A DNA stretch of 27,857 nucleotides from a virus. The stretch is from the IMG/VR virus record IMGVR_UViG_3300046780_000851, positions 1 to 27,857 of that record. One strand, given 5' to 3'. A model generated the notes under the pieces. That model did not search any database. It saw only the letters and a list, made by a program, of their open reading frames with translations, and had not been told where the DNA came from. The position numbers and the translations under genes are program-made. Positions 1 to 7,327 of the stretch are shown here, in pieces. Numbering within the stretch: the stretch's first letter is position 1; the number at the start of each line of letters is the position of its first letter.

Positions 1-47
1 GAAGCAATCAGCGCGAGTAGCGCAAGGTGGAACGTCTTGTGTCTCAT
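1..47 (-). CDS. Partial secreted or membrane protein, N-terminus only
   Basis: Only the first 15 or so codons lie in the window; the gene runs off the left edge. An ATG at 47 is preceded by AGGAG with about 8 bases between, a good ribosome binding site. The visible residues begin M-R-H-K-T and continue into an Ala/Leu/Ile-rich stretch, the usual shape of a signal peptide n-region and h-region. It lies just beyond the tRNA and in the direction of the portal/terminase genes, so it is probably the next gene of the late region. Function cannot be told. Confidence 0.6.
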   Translation of the reverse strand, partial: MRHKTFHLALLALIA

Positions 48-86
48 GGCGGTCGTCTCCTGGTTCTTGTGTTGGTTAGGTGACTT

Positions 87-173
87 TGGTGCGCCGGGCT
101 GGGACTCGAACCCGCGAAGTGCTGAAGCACGCCGGGTCTACAGCCCGACCCTTTGCCGCTTGGGTACCGGCGC
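87..173 (-). tRNA. tRNA-Tyr (GTA anticodon), slightly irregular
   Basis: Read on the minus strand this folds as a class II tRNA. The 7-bp acceptor stem is GCGCCGG with CCGGCGC, followed by discriminator A and an encoded CCA. The D arm has three C-G pairs and keeps the conserved GG, the anticodon stem closes a CTGTAGA loop (anticodon GTA), and a long variable arm has a GTGC/GCAC stem. Two irregularities are visible: an unpaired A (plus-strand T100) bulges from the 3' side of an otherwise perfect T stem, and no base is left for position 26 between the D and anticodon stems. It may be a working phage tRNA or a decaying one. It sits between late genes. Confidence 0.8.
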
Positions 174-196
174 GAACGCGTTTTAGCGATCTCTCT

Positions 197-649
197 TCAG
201 ACCTTAGGCGGCCAGTTCCACTGGCCGTTTGAATCGCCGCGCGTGGCCGACGTGACCCACAGGTCGCGCGTGTCTGCGTCGACGAACACCTTCATGTTGC
301 ACGAGCCCACGCCCTCGTAACCGTTGCGGTCCCAAACATGCACGATGATGGCGGGCACAAGCTGCCCTTCCTCGTGCGTGTTGCCGGCAAGAAGGCCTTC
401 ACGACGCAGGTCGTGAATCTTCATCACGTCGCGCACAGCGAGCTTGTAGAGCACGATGCGCCCCTCGCTCGGCGGCTGAGGTGGCTTCGAAGGAAGCGTC
501 GTGGGCGAGCTGGGCTGCACAGCGCCAGAGAGCGTTGCATCGGGTGTTTCGACGAGCGGCGTGGCTGGATCCAAAATGCCCGCGGGCATGGAGCCCACTT
601 CGTCAGGCGTGATCGATACGCTCTCTCTCGCCTTGTCTCTGCTTCCCAT
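197..649 (-). CDS. Small accessory protein after the portal, unknown function
   Basis: This protein of about 150 residues is not one I recognise. The first 65 residues are Pro/Ser/Thr/Ala-rich and probably disordered. The second half is compact, with alternating hydrophobic stretches and a Trp-rich end (W-N-W-P-P), so it looks like one small globular domain. ATG at 649 is preferred over TTG at 655 because AAGAAAGAGAG precedes it at good distance. It starts 3 bases after the portal stop and is probably translated with the portal. Position downstream of the portal suggests a minor head or accessory protein, but nothing in the sequence proves this. Confidence 0.7.
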   Translation of the reverse strand: MGSRDKARESVSITPDEVGSMPAGILDPATPLVETPDATLSGAVQPSSPTTLPSKPPQPPSEGRIVLYKLAVRDVMKIHDLRREGLLAGNTHEEGQLVPAIIVHVWDRNGYEGVGSCNMKVFVDADTRDLWVTSATRGDSNGQWNWPPKV

Positions 650-651
650 GG

Positions 652-2268
652 TCAACTCTCTTTCTTCGCTGCCGGCTTATTGCCCGTGTCGCCCGTGCTG
701 CCCTCATCGCCTGGCTTCGGTGCGCCCAGCGGATTCTCAGCGTTTGCTTTTGCGAGCTCGATGGCGGCCGTCATCTCGGCCTCTTGACGTTGCTTGTCGA
801 GCGCGGCCATCTCCTCACGCGAGGCGATATCGATCGTCGTCTCGGTGCTGTACCCCTCAGGCCTGAAGCGCGAGGTCGCAACTTCGATCGGAGTGATTAC
901 GCCGCTCGCGATGTCGGCCGCGTCTGCCTGCGACGTCTTCAAGCGTACGTCTGCCTTCTCGAGCTCGCTCAGCTCCTTGAACGGCGGGATCGACACGCTC
1001 CAACCACCCGGGTCGACGCCGCCGAACTTGCCGCTCTGCTGCGCGATGATGAACTCGGATAGCCGATGGAAGCGCAGCCGCAGGTGGTGCTTCCAGTACT
1101 GCTTCTTCGACGCGTTCCAGTTCTCCGCGTCGCTCTCGCCGGTCGCGTTCATGCCCGCTGGCGAGCGACCAAAGAACTTGGTCACTGGAATGTCGAACGC
1201 GTTGGCCACCTCGCACATGAAGCGATCGAGCATCTCGGGCAGGTTGCCGAAATCGGGGTTCTCGCGCTCGTAGCTGTCTTCGCCGTCGATCAACACGGCG
1301 TTGATCATCGACTTCGCCATCTCCATGGCCTGAGCGCGCGCCTTTGTCTTCTCCTCACCGTCCTTAGCGAGCAACATGTGCGCGAGGCCCTTGAGCTTGT
1401 AAACGACGTACTGCGCGTTGCCGACTGCGTTCGCGCTCGAACCCCACACCATCGCGTTTCGCTGCAGTGCGATCCAAGCGATGTCGAGCAACGACACGCC
1501 CCAGCCCGCATAGCTCTGCCGCAGCTCAAATGTCGTGGCAGCACCCGGAAACAAGATCAACCGCGAGCGGTGCACGCGCGCCTGATAGCCCATGCCGCTG
1601 TCGACCAGATAGAGAAGCGGCTGCCCGAACGTGGGAGACATCGGGTCACTGTCGATGCTCTCAGCGCTGTAGTCCGCCCAGAGCTGCCTACGGTCGAGCT
1701 CCTTGATGAACAACACGCGTTCGATCTTCGTCATGTCAACAGGGCGCACCTGCGAGAACGCGTCGTAGTGCCCGTCGTCGACAGCAACCCAAATCGCGGC
1801 GCCTCCGTAGAGGTTCTCCCATGTGGCCGCGAGCACGACCTTGTTGATGGAGTCGAGCCGCTCGTGCTCGTCGAGCACCCACGTGCTCAGCTCCGCGCCG
1901 CCTTTGTCCTTCGGCAACGTGAACGAGATCCCGTTCGCGAGCGTCTCCTTCGGGCGCATTTCGCAGCCCTTGCGCGCGGTGGGATCACCATGAAACAGCG
2001 TCGTGAGCGCGTTGTCACCGAGTCGACGAAACACAGTCGGCGCCATGCTCGCGGTGCGGTCGACCAGCTTGTTGCCGAGTCCCGTGAGCACGTTCGCCCA
2101 GCCGTCGAACCGCTCGGCAACGTTCTCGATGATGCCTTCGAGCACCTGGTGCTGATCCATGCGGCGCACGACGCCACGCAGGATGTTTCGCACGACTGCG
2201 CGCGTGCCCGCCGAGCGCTTGAAGTCGTCGCCGATTTCGGCGGGTGGTTCGGTGGCCTCTTCGCTCAT
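652..2268 (-). CDS. Phage portal protein, DUF1073 type
   Basis: The 538-residue protein has the layout of DUF1073-family portal proteins, which form the dodecameric ring at the head vertex through which DNA is packaged. The strongest signature is about two thirds along: a helix containing F-D-I-P-V-T-K-F-F-G, then S-P-A-G-M-N-A-T-G-E-S-D, then an aromatic-rich helix, as in family members where a G-x-S-P-x-G-x-N-A-T-G-E motif is typical. The C-terminal 60 residues are charged and disordered. Some databases name the family after Acb1, an anti-CBASS protein, because of a fused domain in some members; no such extra domain is evident here. The ATG at 2268 follows GAGGAGCG, just after the terminase stop, so terminase and portal are coupled. 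Confidence 0.9.
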   Translation of the reverse strand: MSEEATEPPAEIGDDFKRSAGTRAVVRNILRGVVRRMDQHQVLEGIIENVAERFDGWANVLTGLGNKLVDRTASMAPTVFRRLGDNALTTLFHGDPTARKGCEMRPKETLANGISFTLPKDKGGAELSTWVLDEHERLDSINKVVLAATWENLYGGAAIWVAVDDGHYDAFSQVRPVDMTKIERVLFIKELDRRQLWADYSAESIDSDPMSPTFGQPLLYLVDSGMGYQARVHRSRLILFPGAATTFELRQSYAGWGVSLLDIAWIALQRNAMVWGSSANAVGNAQYVVYKLKGLAHMLLAKDGEEKTKARAQAMEMAKSMINAVLIDGEDSYERENPDFGNLPEMLDRFMCEVANAFDIPVTKFFGRSPAGMNATGESDAENWNASKKQYWKHHLRLRFHRLSEFIIAQQSGKFGGVDPGGWSVSIPPFKELSELEKADVRLKTSQADAADIASGVITPIEVATSRFRPEGYSTETTIDIASREEMAALDKQRQEAEMTAAIELAKANAENPLGAPKPGDEGSTGDTGNKPAAKKES

Positions 2269-2274
2269 CGCTCC

Positions 2275-3867
2275 TCAGATCGCCGTGAGGCCTTGCCAAC
2301 GCATCCAAATCTCTTCGGCCATCCGCGCCGCGTTGTTCGCTAGAAACAGCGCGATTCCCGCGTCGCCGTGGCGCTTGCCGCCGCCTGTCTTAGAGGTGTC
2401 GGTCGTTCTCGCGTCCGGCACCTTCGGGATGCCGTTGACCCTACGAATCTGCGAAACGTCCTTTCGGATGTCGGCGTCTCGCGGGTACTGGATGGTCCTG
2501 TCCTCGTGCGCCTTCTTCAGCGCCGGCATGTTGTCGCGATAGTAGCCGAGCGAGAGCATCACCCGGTGCACGTGCTCATCACCACCGAAGTTGAGCCACG
2601 CTTGCTCCGCTACCCACGAGCCGTTGCCGCCTGCGTCGAGGCACGAGAACATCAAGTAGGGCAGACCCTTCAGAATGTATGAGACCGCCTGGTACTGCTG
2701 ATTGAAGGGGATGTTGCGCATCTCGAGCATGAACGGCACGCGCCGCACCAGGTTCTGTCGAATGCCGATCGGAGCGGCCACCGTAAGGTCAACCGTGCGG
2801 CCGAAGTCGAGGCCGAAGCCGAACGCGCGATAGTCCGCATCCGCGTTGATGAGCTCGAGCAGCGGCTTCACCTGCGCTTCGAGCCACTCCTTCATCTCTG
2901 TGACGCGCTCTTCCTCTGTCTTCGCGCACCACGCGTTGTCTTGCTCGTAGCGCAACACGGGCGCTTCGTACTCGCACGACTCGATGAGCGGACGTCCGAT
3001 GTAGCTCTCGCCCGATCCAACAGGCGTGCAGAAGAGCTCTTCCTCAGCGCCGTCGCCGTAGTCCTTGATCAGCGCAGCAAGCCACGCCGCTTCGCCCTCG
3101 GGGGTGGGGTCAAGTAGCTGGCCGAAGCGCACGAAAGAGTCGGTGCAGATGCGCTGATACAGCCCTTGCGTGATGGCTTCGGTGATCGTGCAGCGATGCA
3201 GCGAGTAGGGCTTCTTCCCATCGCGCACCTCGTTACAGAGCTCGGCGAAAGGGTTGTCGACGCCATTATGCGTCGACAAGATCCACACCTCACCGCCCCA
3301 CATCATCAGCGCGAACGCTGCCTTGAGCAGCTCGGCCAGGTCCGTGTGGAATGCGGCCTCGTCGATGATGACGCGGCCCTGCTTGCCTCGAAGGTTGCGC
3401 GGGTTGCTCGTCAGCGCGGTGATGCGCTTGCCCGATGGAAAGCGGATCTGGAGCGCACGCACTCCCTTTGCGCCTTCTTCAGTCCAATCGAGCAGGCGAG
3501 CCGCGGCCGACGCGCGCGGTGTCGTGTCGTCCTCGTCGTTGACCTCGACCACGAGCGACGACGCAGCCAATCCCAAGCGTTCGCACCACTCGGCACAGTC
3601 GCGGATGAACTCTTTCGCGCCGTCTTCGCTATATGCGACGTACCAAATGTCCTGCGTGCCGCCCCCAGCCTCGAGCACACAGTCCGCGGCCGAGGCCCAG
3701 GTGATGCCGATGCGGCGTGATTTCTCGAAGATGCGCACGCGCGCGCTGTCCGCGATCCACCACTGCTGATAAGGCAGCAGTACAGCGGGAGGCGGCTCGC
3801 CACTAAGGATGCGCGCGAGCTCGGGATCGGCGGCGAGGAGCTCGTCAGCGTGCAGGACATAGGACAA
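2275..3867 (-). CDS. terL: Terminase large subunit, Mu/FluMu gp28-like
   Basis: This is the ATPase-nuclease motor that packages and cuts phage DNA. A Walker A-like segment K-S-R-R-I-G-I-T is at residues 49-56, Walker B V-I-I-D-E at 166-170, a coupling-type S-T-H near 198-200, and the start of the RNase H-like nuclease domain is G-L-D-F-G-R-T with D354. The length (530) and the S-R-R-I-G-I-T-W form match the gp28 group of Mu-like phages, although no transposase is seen here. The only start available is TTG at 3867. An in-frame TGA lies 12 bases upstream and there is no clear ribosome binding site. Comparison with the second copy of this 5' end at 4796-4905 suggests the original, further upstream start was lost by a 23-base deletion. 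It overlaps nothing and is followed closely by the portal gene. Confidence 0.92.
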   Translation of the reverse strand: MSYVLHADELLAADPELARILSGEPPPAVLLPYQQWWIADSARVRIFEKSRRIGITWASAADCVLEAGGGTQDIWYVAYSEDGAKEFIRDCAEWCERLGLAASSLVVEVNDEDDTTPRASAAARLLDWTEEGAKGVRALQIRFPSGKRITALTSNPRNLRGKQGRVIIDEAAFHTDLAELLKAAFALMMWGGEVWILSTHNGVDNPFAELCNEVRDGKKPYSLHRCTITEAITQGLYQRICTDSFVRFGQLLDPTPEGEAAWLAALIKDYGDGAEEELFCTPVGSGESYIGRPLIESCEYEAPVLRYEQDNAWCAKTEEERVTEMKEWLEAQVKPLLELINADADYRAFGFGLDFGRTVDLTVAAPIGIRQNLVRRVPFMLEMRNIPFNQQYQAVSYILKGLPYLMFSCLDAGGNGSWVAEQAWLNFGGDEHVHRVMLSLGYYRDNMPALKKAHEDRTIQYPRDADIRKDVSQIRRVNGIPKVPDARTTDTSKTGGGKRHGDAGIALFLANNAARMAEEIWMRWQGLTAI

Positions 3868-3877
3868 CGTGCTTGAT
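3791..3877. repeat. Intact copy of the duplicated terL 5' end
   Basis: Bases 3791-3869 align without gaps to 4796-4874 at about 80 percent identity by eye. The match resumes with an exact 11-base ACGTGCTTGAT (3867-3877 and 4895-4905) once a 23-base segment present only in the other copy is skipped. This copy forms the true start of the large terminase gene, and homology stops at the beginning of the cargo gene region. Confidence 0.85.
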
Positions 3878-3938
3878 CAAGGTGCAGGCCGGGGGGAGTC
3901 GTGCGGTTTCCCTCGTTTTCGTGCAGCCGGAGGCGGGC

Positions 3939-4766
3939 GTGACTGACTTGCTGAAGAAGAAGACTTTGGAAACGGAAGAAGAGCCCGCAGATGCGCGCGC
4001 CTGGAAAGGCGTCGTAATCGCCGCCATCGTCGTAATCGGCCTGTGGTTGGGATGGTGGTGGATGCCCAACGAAACACACCAAGGACAGAGTGGCGACATG
4101 TTTGGGTCGCTGAACACGCTGTATTCTGGACTCGCGTTCGCGGTGTTGATTGGCACGCTCGTGCTGCAGCGCGCAGAGCTACGCCTTCAGCGTCGCGAGC
4201 TCGCCGACACGCGCGGTGTCATGGAGGAGCAGCAAAAACAGCTTTCGAAACAGGCTGCAGCTGCGGACAAGCAGGTCTTCGAGAGCACGTTCTTTGAGCT
4301 GCTTCGCCTGCTGCGTGAGGTGATACTAGAGGAAAATGGCCCGCAAAGGGACACGTTCTTGGTTATGTTGCTGGACTTCCAGTCTGCCCTGGTACGGGAT
4401 GAGCGAATCGTCGCGATCGACGGGCATTTGGACAAGCATGGCGAGGCTTTGCGGCCGATCACGCGGGTGCTCGAACAACTCTACGACCTTGCATCCGACC
4501 GGGACCCAAAGTCTAAGAAGCTCTACTTGGCCCTGATCGCAGCGCAACTGCCTACCCAGCTCGTTGGAGCGCTCGCTATCTATGCAAATGCTAGGCGCCT
4601 ATCGAGGGTGCTTGTGCAGCATCTACATGAGAACGGCGTCCTCTTTGCGGCTCTCAAAGCGAAACTTCCGCCGAACATCCGCGCCTGGATCGAGAAGTGG
4701 ATCGATGACGAGCACGAGCGCACGACCTCAGCAAGCCAGGGAGCAGCGCAAAGCTCAGAGCGATGA
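3939..4766 (+). CDS. Two-helix membrane coiled-coil protein, putative phage abortive-infection type
   Basis: The 275-residue protein has two membrane helices (about 23-42, W-rich at its end, and 57-77). A long basic coiled coil follows (78-113, with L-R-L-Q-R-R-E-L), then F-F-E-L-L-R-L-L at 118-125 and a helical C-terminal domain. The order L-Y-S-G-L-A-F-A, an L-Q-R-x-E-L-x-L-Q-R-x-E-L heptad region and F-F-x-L-L is typical of small membrane proteins annotated as putative phage abortive infection proteins (AbiC-like, Pfam putAbiC). Assignment is from recall of the pattern, not a search. GTG at 3939 is chosen because GGAGG sits 5 bases ahead; an in-frame TTG at 3873 lacks one. The gene faces away from terminase and is cargo, not structural. 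It could act in defence or superinfection exclusion, or be a membrane effector. Confidence 0.75.
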   Translation: MTDLLKKKTLETEEEPADARAWKGVVIAAIVVIGLWLGWWWMPNETHQGQSGDMFGSLNTLYSGLAFAVLIGTLVLQRAELRLQRRELADTRGVMEEQQKQLSKQAAAADKQVFESTFFELLRLLREVILEENGPQRDTFLVMLLDFQSALVRDERIVAIDGHLDKHGEALRPITRVLEQLYDLASDRDPKSKKLYLALIAAQLPTQLVGALAIYANARRLSRVLVQHLHENGVLFAALKAKLPPNIRAWIEKWIDDEHERTTSASQGAAQSSER

Positions 4767-4795
4767 TTAGCTCACGAGGCGCAGAAACTGCTCGT

Positions 4796-4905
4796 GGCGG
4801 AGCACCGCGGACGATGCGCGCGATCTCGGGAGCGGCGGCGAGGCGGTCGGGAGCGTGGAGGACGTGGGACAACGAGCCCGACGAAGTGATAGGCACGTGC
4901 TTGAT
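4796..4905 (-). pseudogene. Decayed second copy of the terminase large-subunit 5' end
   Basis: On the minus strand this stretch encodes a diverged version of the terminase N-terminus: residues S-H-V-L-H-A-P then A-A-A-P-E-I-A-R-I correspond to S-Y-V-L-H-A-D then A-A-D-P-E-L-A-R-I in the intact gene, with further matches at G-x-P-P-x-A-V. About two thirds of 28 residues agree. Beyond that the reading frame runs into unrelated sequence, so only the first 30 or so codons survive. Unlike the intact copy, this one keeps a GTG several codons further upstream (V-P-I-T-S-S-G-S before L-S-H-V), probably the ancestral start. It lies between two cargo genes and overlaps neither. Confidence 0.8.
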
Positions 4906-4945
4906 TCTTGTTTCTGGGCCAGTCTGGCTCAGAAAGGTGGTCCGG

Positions 4946-5671
4946 ATGGAGATGCAAGACGGTGCCTTGGCGATGCTTGATGCCCTTGGTTTCAAGGGGA
5001 TTTGGCAGCGCTACGATGCTCAGCGCGTGATCGAAAAGCTCGAGTCTCTACAGGCCGCTGCTACCGACGTTGTTGACCGGCACCGCGCCGAACTTCGCGA
5101 GATAAAGGACCCGGACGGTCTCCATGGGCTTGCGAACCTCACGATTCGTGCGCAGTTCCTGTCGGACACGATAGTCATCGGCGTCGGTTGCAGTAACGCA
5201 TTTGTCAGTTGTATCGTGGCTGGAGTGGTCGCCTCGGAGATTATGGGTGTTGGCGCTCACGGTGAGCCAGCTCTCGCGTATCGAGGCGCCATCGCTCAAG
5301 GCAAGCACATCATCAACAACAACTTCATCATCGGTGAAGCGGTTGATGATGCGGCCAAGCATATGGATCTCGCTGATGGCGCTTTTGTTTGGCTGACACC
5401 GTCCGCGCGGCGCGCTGTGGTGGACAATTTGAAGCTGAAGCACCTGAAGGGTGTGCTGGTTCCTTATCAAGTGCCGATGAAGAACGGCGTTAGGTACGAC
5501 ACGTTGGCGGTCGCTCCGTTCTATCAGATGGACGAAAACCCAACTGGTCGTGCGCATTTGGCTGAATCGATCCTGGATACCTTTACAGCGCGCGATCTCT
5601 CAATAGAGATCAAGCGCCAAAACACGGACGCTTTCTTGCGCTACGTGGCGGACTCAATAGCGGGCCGCTGA
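4946..5671 (+). CDS. Class III nucleotide cyclase-like protein, candidate Pycsar-type cyclase
   Basis: The 241-residue protein reads as a single cyclase-like fold. Strand one carries M-L-D-A-L-G-F (D12), a hairpin carries F-L-S-D-T-I-V-I (D74), and then come A-Y-R-G-A-I-A-Q-G (R113) and I-I-G-E-A-V-D-D-A-A-K followed by a short W-L-T-P-S strand. D12 and D74 sit where the two metal-binding Asp residues of class III cyclases lie. The same order, D-x-x-G-F, S-D-S/T, R-G-A-I, G-x-A-x-x-x-A, marks stand-alone bacterial cyclases that include the Pycsar cyclases making cCMP or cUMP after phage infection. Which nucleotide it uses, or whether it is active, cannot be told. ATG 4946 follows AAGGTGG. Base composition looks less GC-rich than in neighbouring phage genes. 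The 3' end overlaps the opposing small membrane gene. Confidence 0.72.
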   Translation: MEMQDGALAMLDALGFKGIWQRYDAQRVIEKLESLQAAATDVVDRHRAELREIKDPDGLHGLANLTIRAQFLSDTIVIGVGCSNAFVSCIVAGVVASEIMGVGAHGEPALAYRGAIAQGKHIINNNFIIGEAVDDAAKHMDLADGAFVWLTPSARRAVVDNLKLKHLKGVLVPYQVPMKNGVRYDTLAVAPFYQMDENPTGRAHLAESILDTFTARDLSIEIKRQNTDAFLRYVADSIAGR

Positions 5672-5959
5672 GGTTTCGCTGCCTGGGGGTGACCGAATCA
5701 GACCGGCTACTTTCATCAGTCGCCAGAACGGCTTGAACCAAGGGTGGAAGCGTTCCTCTGTCGCCTCGTTCATCGCCTCGCGCAGCTCTTCCCAAATCTC
5801 CCACAGCGCGGTGCCGACGCGCGAGACGAACCCGCCCACAAGGAACCACGCCCAGCTCGGCCACTGCAGTTTCAGCACTCGATCGAGCAGCACGCACACG
5901 CCGCACGGCACCACGACCACACAGACGAACCACAGCCATCTCGGCATCACGCTTGGCAT
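5654..5959 (-). CDS. Possible small two-helix membrane protein
   Basis: An open frame of roughly 100 residues runs opposite to the cargo genes and shares strand with the terminases. It has two hydrophobic, Trp/Val-rich segments near its start (one beginning W-L-W-F-V, the second W-A-W-F-L-V-G-G), then an amphipathic acidic helix and an aromatic stretch with F-H-P-W-F-K-P-F. This composition is more protein-like than a chance frame. No convincing ribosome binding site precedes any start; candidates are 5947, 5959, 5980 and TTG 6022. It may be the ancestral gene between the two terminase genes, or a holin-like protein. Without it, 5672-6066 would be nearly 400 bases with no gene. Confidence 0.45.
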   Translation of the reverse strand: MPSVMPRWLWFVCVVVVPCGVCVLLDRVLKLQWPSWAWFLVGGFVSRVGTALWEIWEELREAMNEATEERFHPWFKPFWRLMKVAGLIRSPPGSETSAARY

Positions 5960-6066
5960 CACGGAATGCGTACTACGCATGCCGTCAACCGGCGGGTTTC
6001 CAACGAGCAAACTAGGTTCCAAGGTCGGTGCCAGCTTTTGCTCTCACCGGTAGTATCCTTCGTCGC

Positions 6067-7293
6067 ATGACCTCCCCCCGCGAAGCTTTGACTGCCGCGC
6101 GTTCGGTGTTGCCATCTCGTGCAGCATGGACAATAGGGCTCTTTGTCCTAGTCGGTGTGTTCTTGGCCGGAGCCGTCGTATACGTAATTAGTCACGCCTG
6201 CTTCGTAGCCACCGGGAGCAAGCTGCAATTTGCGCCCCTTATGTCGGGCCTGTTCAAGGTGTCGGCGTCGTTCTGCCGAGATACGACGAAGGCACCTCCT
6301 TGGCTGCTGTTGTCGGGACTGGCGGCGAGCCCATCGGTGCTGCTCACGTGGTACTGGCGGGAAGAGAAGCGGCGGGACGATCAGGTCAACAAACGCGACG
6401 AGCACCTGTTGGCGTATGAATCGGGAATTGCTGGCCGATTCACGAAGGCTGCTGAACTCCTTGCGAACGTCGATTTGATGGCGCGCACGGCGGGGCTGTT
6501 CGCCCTTTGGGACATCGCCCGAGAGTCGTCGGCACATCGACCAACGGTCAATCGCACTATCGCTGCCTACGTACGGGAGCGAGCACCACGCGCCATCGGG
6601 CTCAAACAGGAGCGGGGACGAGAGACCGTGACTGTGGTGAAGCCGAAGCCTCCTAAGCCCGACGTACAGAACGCATTGACGATTCTTGCCGATTCACACT
6701 GGAGCCAACCCGACTGGCATTCAAACGGAGCGCGAATCGAAGCAGACCTGCGCTTGACCGAGCTAAGCCTCGTTCATCTTCCTGGCGTGAATCTCAGCCG
6801 CACGATCCTGGCGAGGGCAAGACTTATATACGCAAACCTTTCTCTCTCCAACCTTGTTGAGGCGGAGCTCAGCAACGCGAACCTCGTAGGGGCAAACCTC
6901 GTCGGCTCGAATCTCACCAACGCGTCGCTCTACGAGTCGAACCTCAGAAGCGCGAGACTCAACGATGCCAAGCTTTGCGGCGCGAAACTCAGCGGCGCGA
7001 TACTCTGCGAGGCATTGCTCGCGGGGGCGGACCTCAGCGGCGCGAGCCTCGTGCAGGCAGACCTCACCAGGGCAAGTCTCGAGAGTGCAAATCTAAAGGG
7101 GGCTGACCTCACTCGCGCGAACCTCATAGAGACGAACCTCGGAGGCGCTAACCTAGTTGGCGCGGACCTCGCAAGCGCAGCCATGAACGGAGCGATTCTG
7201 CGCGACGCGCTGTACGATTCGTCAACGAAGCTACCCCACCAGTGCGACCCCGCAGCGGAGGGCATGCGACTCATAAGTACGCAGCGGACTTGA
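6067..7293 (+). CDS. Membrane-anchored pentapeptide-repeat protein
   Basis: The 408-residue protein has two membrane helices (about 22-44 and 77-96). A linker with R-F-T-K-A-A-E-L-L (124-132) and A-G-L-F-A-L-W-D-I-A follows, ending in A-A-Y-V-R-E-R-A-P. About 30 tandem A-(N/D/K)-L-x-x units follow, forming a right-handed quadrilateral beta-helix. The middle segment is the conserved module of a large bacterial family, where it usually reads R-F-T-K-A-I-E-Q-L and A-L-E-R-I-A; its function is unknown. Pentapeptide helices often mimic DNA or serve as scaffolds, but the membrane anchor argues against gyrase inhibition. ATG 6067 is used; an upstream alternative at 6028 is less likely. It is the third same-strand cargo gene and ends just before the opposing small terminase gene. 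Confidence 0.85.
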   Translation: MTSPREALTAARSVLPSRAAWTIGLFVLVGVFLAGAVVYVISHACFVATGSKLQFAPLMSGLFKVSASFCRDTTKAPPWLLLSGLAASPSVLLTWYWREEKRRDDQVNKRDEHLLAYESGIAGRFTKAAELLANVDLMARTAGLFALWDIARESSAHRPTVNRTIAAYVRERAPRAIGLKQERGRETVTVVKPKPPKPDVQNALTILADSHWSQPDWHSNGARIEADLRLTELSLVHLPGVNLSRTILARARLIYANLSLSNLVEAELSNANLVGANLVGSNLTNASLYESNLRSARLNDAKLCGAKLSGAILCEALLAGADLSGASLVQADLTRASLESANLKGADLTRANLIETNLGGANLVGADLASAAMNGAILRDALYDSSTKLPHQCDPAAEGMRLISTQRT

Positions 7294-7327
7294 CCCGTTG
7301 ACTGATGCTAAGAGCTCAGTTGGTCAC

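Noticed and set aside
1066-2343. Long plus-strand open frame opposite the portal gene
   Set aside because: It runs exactly opposite a well-supported portal gene and is His/Arg/Val-rich, as GC-rich antisense frames are. It has no motifs.
2275-3867. Mu-like transposable phage
   Set aside because: The large terminase is of the Mu gp28 type, but no transposase or MuB-like gene is seen, and the replication and lysogeny genes are of a non-transposing temperate phage.
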